Assembly: GCF_000518705.1 (NCBI RefSeq)
Contig: NZ_JAEC01000038.1
Location: 1-39,429 of the forward strand
DNA: 39,429 nt
Source of the DNA: Shewanella colwelliana ATCC 39565
Lineage (GTDB): Bacteria > Pseudomonadota > Gammaproteobacteria > Enterobacterales > Shewanellaceae
Reading direction: 5' to 3'
Shown: positions 35,100 to 39,429 of the stretch, piece after piece
Layout: each line of letters starts with the position of its first letter
Numbering within the stretch: the stretch's first letter is position 1
Notes under the pieces: model-generated
What the model was told of the DNA's origin: nothing
Seen by the model: only the letters and a program-made list of their open reading frames with translations
Database searches by the model: none
Position numbers and translations under genes: made by a program

Positions 35100-35492
35100 A
35101 TGAGAATAATCACTTTTGGTACGTTCGATATGTTCCATATTGGACATTTAAACATTATGGAGCGCGCTAAAGCTTCAGGGACTCATCTAACGGTAGGTGT
35201 GTCTTCTGATGCGCTTAACTTTTCTAAAAAGCAACGTTTCCCCGTATGTTGCGAGCGTGATCGAATGCGTATCGTTAAGGCTCTAGCTTGTGTTGATGAG
35301 GTATTTTTAGAAGAATCATTAGAGCTTAAAGCCGAATATATTGCTGCACACAAAGCAGATTGCTTAGTGATGGGGGATGATTGGCAAGGTAAGTTTGATC
35401 ATTTGAAACCACTGTGTGAAGTTATCTATTTACCAAGAACACCAGCAATTTCGACCACGCAGCTTATTGAAGTCGTCAAAGAGATTCCATAG
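35100..35492 (+). CDS. Glycerol-3-phosphate cytidylyltransferase (TagD-like)
   Basis: The 130-residue protein belongs to the small cytidylyltransferase family and should make CDP-glycerol from CTP and sn-glycerol 3-phosphate. It starts RIITFGTFDMFHIGHLNIM with the HxGH nucleotide motif at 14-17. RDRMRIVKALACVDEV and the C-terminal RTPAISTTQLIEVV (RTxxISTT) are the TagD signatures. The length matches B. subtilis TagD (129). It directly follows the glycerophosphotransferase gene, which strongly supports the assignment. FAD synthetase-like relatives are less likely given the RTxxISTT motif. Confidence 0.92.
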   Translation: MRIITFGTFDMFHIGHLNIMERAKASGTHLTVGVSSDALNFSKKQRFPVCCERDRMRIVKALACVDEVFLEESLELKAEYIAAHKADCLVMGDDWQGKFDHLKPLCEVIYLPRTPAISTTQLIEVVKEIP

Positions 35493-35783
35493 TCATTACT
35501 GGTAATTGATGGCTGCGATTTTTAGAGGCTTATTAGCCTATCAGCAATGATAATTTTTGAAAATCGATACAGGTTTGGGTATGTGTCCGTGCGACAATAT
35601 TGCGTAAATTTCAACGTTGCGGATGTCTCAATGATCGCGCTTTAATGATTTCCTTGATTAATGTATAGCGCTTTTATATTAGGTCACGCCTAACATCATC
35701 GTAATAAAAAAGTGTAAAGCTAACCGCACTCGATAAAATTAGGTACAATATGCGGTCTAATTTTCGCAAAAGAATAGAGTGTT
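35493..35783 (+). promoter_or_regulatory. Upstream region of hldE
   Basis: No gene is visible. Near the gene TACAAT (35745-35750) could be the -10 box of hldE with a poor -35, and GAATAGAGTG precedes the ATG without a strong ribosome site. Confidence 0.35.
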
Positions 35784-37214
35784 ATGAAGGTTTCTCTACC
35801 AGCATTTGAAAAAGCCAAAGTACTTGTGGTCGGTGATGTCATGCTAGACCGATATTGGACTGGACCGACTGGACGAATTTCTCCTGAAGCCCCTGTACCC
35901 GTTGTGCGAATTAATCAAATTGAAGATCGCCCAGGCGGCGCCGCAAACGTCGCGTTAAATATTGCCACCTTAGGTGGACAGGTATCTTTGGCTGGTATCG
36001 TCGGTCAAGACGAAACGGCACAGGCCCTAACGACTGGTATCCAAGCATTAGGCGTAGAGCCTAAGTGGCACACGGTCAGCGACCTCCCTACCATTACCAA
36101 ACTGCGCGTGATGTCGCGTAATCAGCAGCTTATTCGCCTCGATTTTGAAGAAGCTTTTCCTGCAGCGGAGAGTGAGGCGTTACTTGCGAGTGCCACAGAG
36201 CAGCTATCGTCCGTTGATGTGGTGATTCTGTCTGATTATGCCAAAGGTGCATTAGCTGAGCCGCAAGCATTTATTGCGCAGGCAAAAGCGGCAGGCGTTA
36301 AGGTGCTAGTCGATCCTAAGGGCAGCGATTTTTCTCGCTACCGTGGTGCAACCTTACTCACCCCCAATTTGGCTGAATTTGAATTGGTCGTTGGAGAGGT
36401 AACCTCCGAGGCAGACTTAGTCGCAAAGGCACAAGGTTTACTTGAAGAGTTTGACTTTGAGGCCTTGCTAGTGACGCGTTCAGAGAAAGGGATGACCTTA
36501 ATTACCGCGGGTAAGCCTGAACTGCATATTCCCACCGTGGCGCGAGAAATTCATGATGTCACGGGGGCTGGCGATACCGTTATTTCGGCGCTGGCGACGG
36601 CATTAGCTGCGGGGAGTTCATTGCCTGAAGCTTGTGCGATTGCCAACACTGCCGCGGGTATCGTGGTAGCTAAATTGGGAACGTCAACGGTCAGCCGTAT
36701 CGAGCTTATCGATGCCTTATCACAGTCTCGCTCAGAAATGGGTTATGGGGTCGTGTCGGAAGAGCAGCTGATCTATGCACTCGAAGAGGCCAAATTACGC
36801 GGCGAACGAGTAGTGATGACCAACGGTTGCTTTGATATTTTACATGCGGGTCATGTGAGCTATCTGCAAGAGGCTAGGGCCTTGGGTGATAGATTAATCG
36901 TTGCCGTTAATGATGACGACTCAGTCAGACGTTTAAAGGGTGACGGCCGGCCTGTAAACTCTGTCGATCGTCGTATGGCAGTCTTAGCTGGACTCGCGTC
37001 GGTAGACTGGGTTGTGCCCTTTAGCGAAGACACCCCACAACGTATTATCTCTGGTTTGTTGCCGGATCTCTTAGTAAAAGGTGGTGATTATAAAATTGAA
37101 GAGATTGCTGGTGGCGAAGAGGTGATTGCTGCGGGTGGAGTGGTGAAGGTGCTCTGTTTTGAAGATGGTATTTCAACCACCAAAATTATTCAGAACATCA
37201 TGGCAAATCAATAA
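35784..37214 (+). CDS. hldE: Bifunctional D-beta-D-heptose 7-phosphate kinase / heptose 1-phosphate adenylyltransferase
   Basis: HldE makes ADP-D-glycero-D-manno-heptose, the donor for inner-core heptosyltransferases. The 476-residue protein joins a ribokinase-like kinase (about 1-318) to an adenylyltransferase (about 344-476). The kinase has [30 protein letters not shown] [11 protein letters not shown] and the anion-hole [11 protein letters not shown]. The transferase has [16 protein letters not shown] with HxGH, and the C-terminal GISTTKIIQ. Both domains look intact. The start ATG fits the family. coaD follows 81 bases on. Confidence 0.98.
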   Translation: MKVSLPAFEKAKVLVVGDVMLDRYWTGPTGRISPEAPVPVVRINQIEDRPGGAANVALNIATLGGQVSLAGIVGQDETAQALTTGIQALGVEPKWHTVSDLPTITKLRVMSRNQQLIRLDFEEAFPAAESEALLASATEQLSSVDVVILSDYAKGALAEPQAFIAQAKAAGVKVLVDPKGSDFSRYRGATLLTPNLAEFELVVGEVTSEADLVAKAQGLLEEFDFEALLVTRSEKGMTLITAGKPELHIPTVAREIHDVTGAGDTVISALATALAAGSSLPEACAIANTAAGIVVAKLGTSTVSRIELIDALSQSRSEMGYGVVSEEQLIYALEEAKLRGERVVMTNGCFDILHAGHVSYLQEARALGDRLIVAVNDDDSVRRLKGDGRPVNSVDRRMAVLAGLASVDWVVPFSEDTPQRIISGLLPDLLVKGGDYKIEEIAGGEEVIAAGGVVKVLCFEDGISTTKIIQNIMANQ

Positions 37215-37283
37215 TTTAATAGAATATAGAATAGGTTTCTGCGCTGAATGCACTCGGTGCAGAAAGTGGTTTTCTTGTAATAG

Positions 37284-37772
<489 letters not shown>

Positions 37773-39287
37773 GTGTTGGTTATGCATAGAAAAATACAGA
37801 CTTTTGCAGCGGGAGTTCTGTCTGCCGCTTGTTTATTGCTCTCTGTGAGTGTCCAGTCGGCACCTTGGGTTGATGTCTCTGATGTCTACCTTAGAGCCGA
37901 CATTCAAGCGCTTGCCGATGTTGGCGTGATCACTGTACCGGTCAATACCTATCCGTTAATGTGGTCAGGTATTGGTGTTGATTTAGGTAAGACTGAGGCG
38001 TCGACCTTGTCTCCAGCGCTAGCCGATGCCTACGCGCGGGTTAATTTTTATTATCGTAATGCGGTTAACAACCGCGGCAATACACGGATAAAAGCGGCTG
38101 CGGCAACTGATGCAGCGCGTTTTCAGCATTTTGGCTCAGATTATCGTGAACAAGGGGAAATTACCGCTTCTCACGAATATATGGGCGATCGCTTTGCCTT
38201 TAAAGTAACAGCATCGGCTAATTACGATCCGTTCGACGAAAAAGAGTTTCGTCTGGATGACTCCTATTTTGCCGTCGCATTAGGTAATTGGATGGTGACG
38301 GCTGGTGCGGTTGAACAGTGGTGGGGACCAGGGTTTGATTCGGCACTGCATAAATCTAATAATGCCCGCCCAGCCCCAGCATTGATGCTATCACGTAATA
38401 ATGCCGCGGCATTTGAAACACCTTGGCTGTCTTGGGTTGGTCCTTGGACGCTTACGACGGGGATTAGTATGCTCGAAGAGGAGCGTGCTGTTGAAAATCC
38501 GTTGGTGTGGAATTTTCGTGGCACGATTAGACCTATTCAGCAATTAGAAATGGGGGTCTCTTGGACCACTATGTTCTGTGGGGAAGGTGAAGAGTGCGGT
38601 TTGTCGACGTTATGGGATGCGATGACAGGCAAAGCAACTTGTCCTGATGGCAGTACAAATTGTGATGATGCGCTGCAATCTAAAATCGGTAACCAGATGG
38701 CGGGTTTTGATATTCGCTATGGCGATACTTGGTTCGATATTCCGGTCGGTATCTATTTAGAGCGCACCTGTGAAGATTCGAGTGGCCCAATGCCTTGGGA
38801 TTTGGCGGACTGCGCTAAGATGTTTGGTGTCGACACGCGCTTTGACTTTGATAGCCAACAGTACAAGCTGTTTTTTGAATACACAGATACCATGGTGGCT
38901 TGTGGTGAGAATCAAAACGCCTTTAACTGTTTTTATGAACATATCACCTACCAAAGTGGCTCACGTTACTATGGCCGTTCACTTGGCAGTACCTATGACA
39001 GCGACGCGAAAGTCTATGTTTTGGGCTTAATCGGTCAGTTTGCCAATAGCCGAGGGATCACTTCAATTCTGCGTTATGCTCAGTTGAATAAAGATGGTGC
39101 AAACCGAGGTGGGGAGTGGGCGCCACAGCCACTGAAAGAAGACCTCTTGATGCTAGAGCTAAGCTATCGCATGCCAATTTGGATGGGGATGATGAGTGTT
39201 GGTGGTACAGTGTCACAATCTGAGTTTGAAACCTTAGATAAAGATACCAATGCCACTCTATTTGGCACTTACGAGTATCGCTTTTAA
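37773..39287 (+). CDS. Capsule assembly Wzi family outer-membrane protein
   Basis: The 504-residue protein begins with a signal peptide cleaved after about VSVQSA and ends in TYEYRF, the terminal-phenylalanine signal of outer-membrane beta-barrels. WVDVSDVYLRADIQALADVGVI, then WWGPGFDSALHKSNNARPAPALMLSR, are typical of Wzi family proteins, which anchor capsule at the cell surface in E. coli. Four pairs of cysteines in the 265-385 region may form disulfides. The start is ambiguous: AAGGA precedes GTG 37773 by 4 and TTG 37776 by 7 bases, while ATG 37782 (13 bases) gives the neatest signal peptide. Role in capsule or O-antigen attachment here is inferred. Confidence 0.9.
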   Translation: MLVMHRKIQTFAAGVLSAACLLLSVSVQSAPWVDVSDVYLRADIQALADVGVITVPVNTYPLMWSGIGVDLGKTEASTLSPALADAYARVNFYYRNAVNNRGNTRIKAAAATDAARFQHFGSDYREQGEITASHEYMGDRFAFKVTASANYDPFDEKEFRLDDSYFAVALGNWMVTAGAVEQWWGPGFDSALHKSNNARPAPALMLSRNNAAAFETPWLSWVGPWTLTTGISMLEEERAVENPLVWNFRGTIRPIQQLEMGVSWTTMFCGEGEECGLSTLWDAMTGKATCPDGSTNCDDALQSKIGNQMAGFDIRYGDTWFDIPVGIYLERTCEDSSGPMPWDLADCAKMFGVDTRFDFDSQQYKLFFEYTDTMVACGENQNAFNCFYEHITYQSGSRYYGRSLGSTYDSDAKVYVLGLIGQFANSRGITSILRYAQLNKDGANRGGEWAPQPLKEDLLMLELSYRMPIWMGMMSVGGTVSQSEFETLDKDTNATLFGTYEYRF

Positions 39288-39304
39288 GCGTTACATTGGT
39301 TTAA

Positions 39305-39342
39305 GGTTCTAGCAGCGAGGTGTTAACCTTCTTGCTAGAACC
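39305..39342. repeat. 10-bp inverted repeat downstream of wzi
   Basis: GGTTCTAGCA (39305-39314) and TGCTAGAACC (39333-39342) are perfect inverted arms around 18 bases. No T-run follows. The right arm contains the first copy of the heptamer array, suggesting the array grew from this hairpin arm. Confidence 0.7.
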
Positions 39343-39429
39343 TAGAACCTAGAACCTAGAACCTAGAACCTAGAACCTAGAACCTAGAACCTAGAACCTA
39401 GAACCTAGAACCTAGAACCTAGAACCTAG
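39335..39429. repeat. Tandem array of the heptamer CTAGAAC
   Basis: CTAGAAC is repeated without variation 13 times plus four bases and runs off the end of the window. It is noncoding here and begins 48 bases after the wzi-like stop codon. The true length is unknown. Perfect short repeats of this kind usually vary in copy number by replication slippage. Confidence 0.97.

Noticed and set aside
39335..39429. CRISPR array
   Set aside because: The unit is 7 bases with no spacers, so it is a simple tandem repeat.

Overview
The window looks like a chromosomal segment of a Gammaproteobacterium, most likely Shewanella or a close relative. This is inferred from gene content and order: hemN, a DUF2489 gene and yihI; cytochrome c4, engB, Spot 42 RNA and polA; elbB, glpE/glpG and kbl-tdh; then an LPS region with waaA, kdkA, rml genes, hldE and coaD. 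No phage, transposase, CRISPR array or intact rRNA/tRNA gene was found.

Bases 1-1027 hold no gene. They contain a series of terminator-like hairpins and a decayed tRNA-Asp-like stretch, which I read as the eroded tail of an rRNA operon. Next come a membrane-bound PAS-GGDEF-EAL protein (+), and on the minus strand an alpha/beta hydrolase, a DUF885 lipoprotein, hemN, a DUF2489 protein, yihI and a small methyltransferase.

Bases 10.1-13.4 kb are rich in regulatory RNA. A CsrB-like RNA carries 14 GGA motifs on the minus strand. Past cytochrome c4 and engB lie a clear Spot 42 RNA and, just downstream of it, a second probable small RNA. polA follows. Bases 16.5-20.7 kb hold elbB, glpG, glpE, tdh and kbl. 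Bases 21.1-22.6 kb hold two tandem paralogous TetR regulators.

From 22.8 kb to the end the window is an envelope-polysaccharide region. waaA (Kdo transferase) converges on kdkA (Kdo kinase), which sits at the end of a rmlC-rmlB-rmlD operon for dTDP-L-rhamnose; rmlA is absent. Then follow a GT9 enzyme, an unassigned GT-B enzyme and a GT4 enzyme (+), and an opposing GT9-GT8-GT2 set (-). A two-gene CDP-glycerol cassette (TagF/TagB-like glycerophosphotransferase plus TagD-like cytidylyltransferase) comes next, suggesting glycerol-phosphate decoration of a Gram-negative surface glycan. hldE, coaD and a Wzi-type outer-membrane protein close the gene set. The window ends inside a tandem array of a 7-bp repeat.

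The points most worth a second look are the small RNA downstream of Spot 42, the CsrB-like RNA with an unexplained strong promoter upstream, the CDP-glycerol cassette in the core/capsule region, and the heptamer array after wzi.
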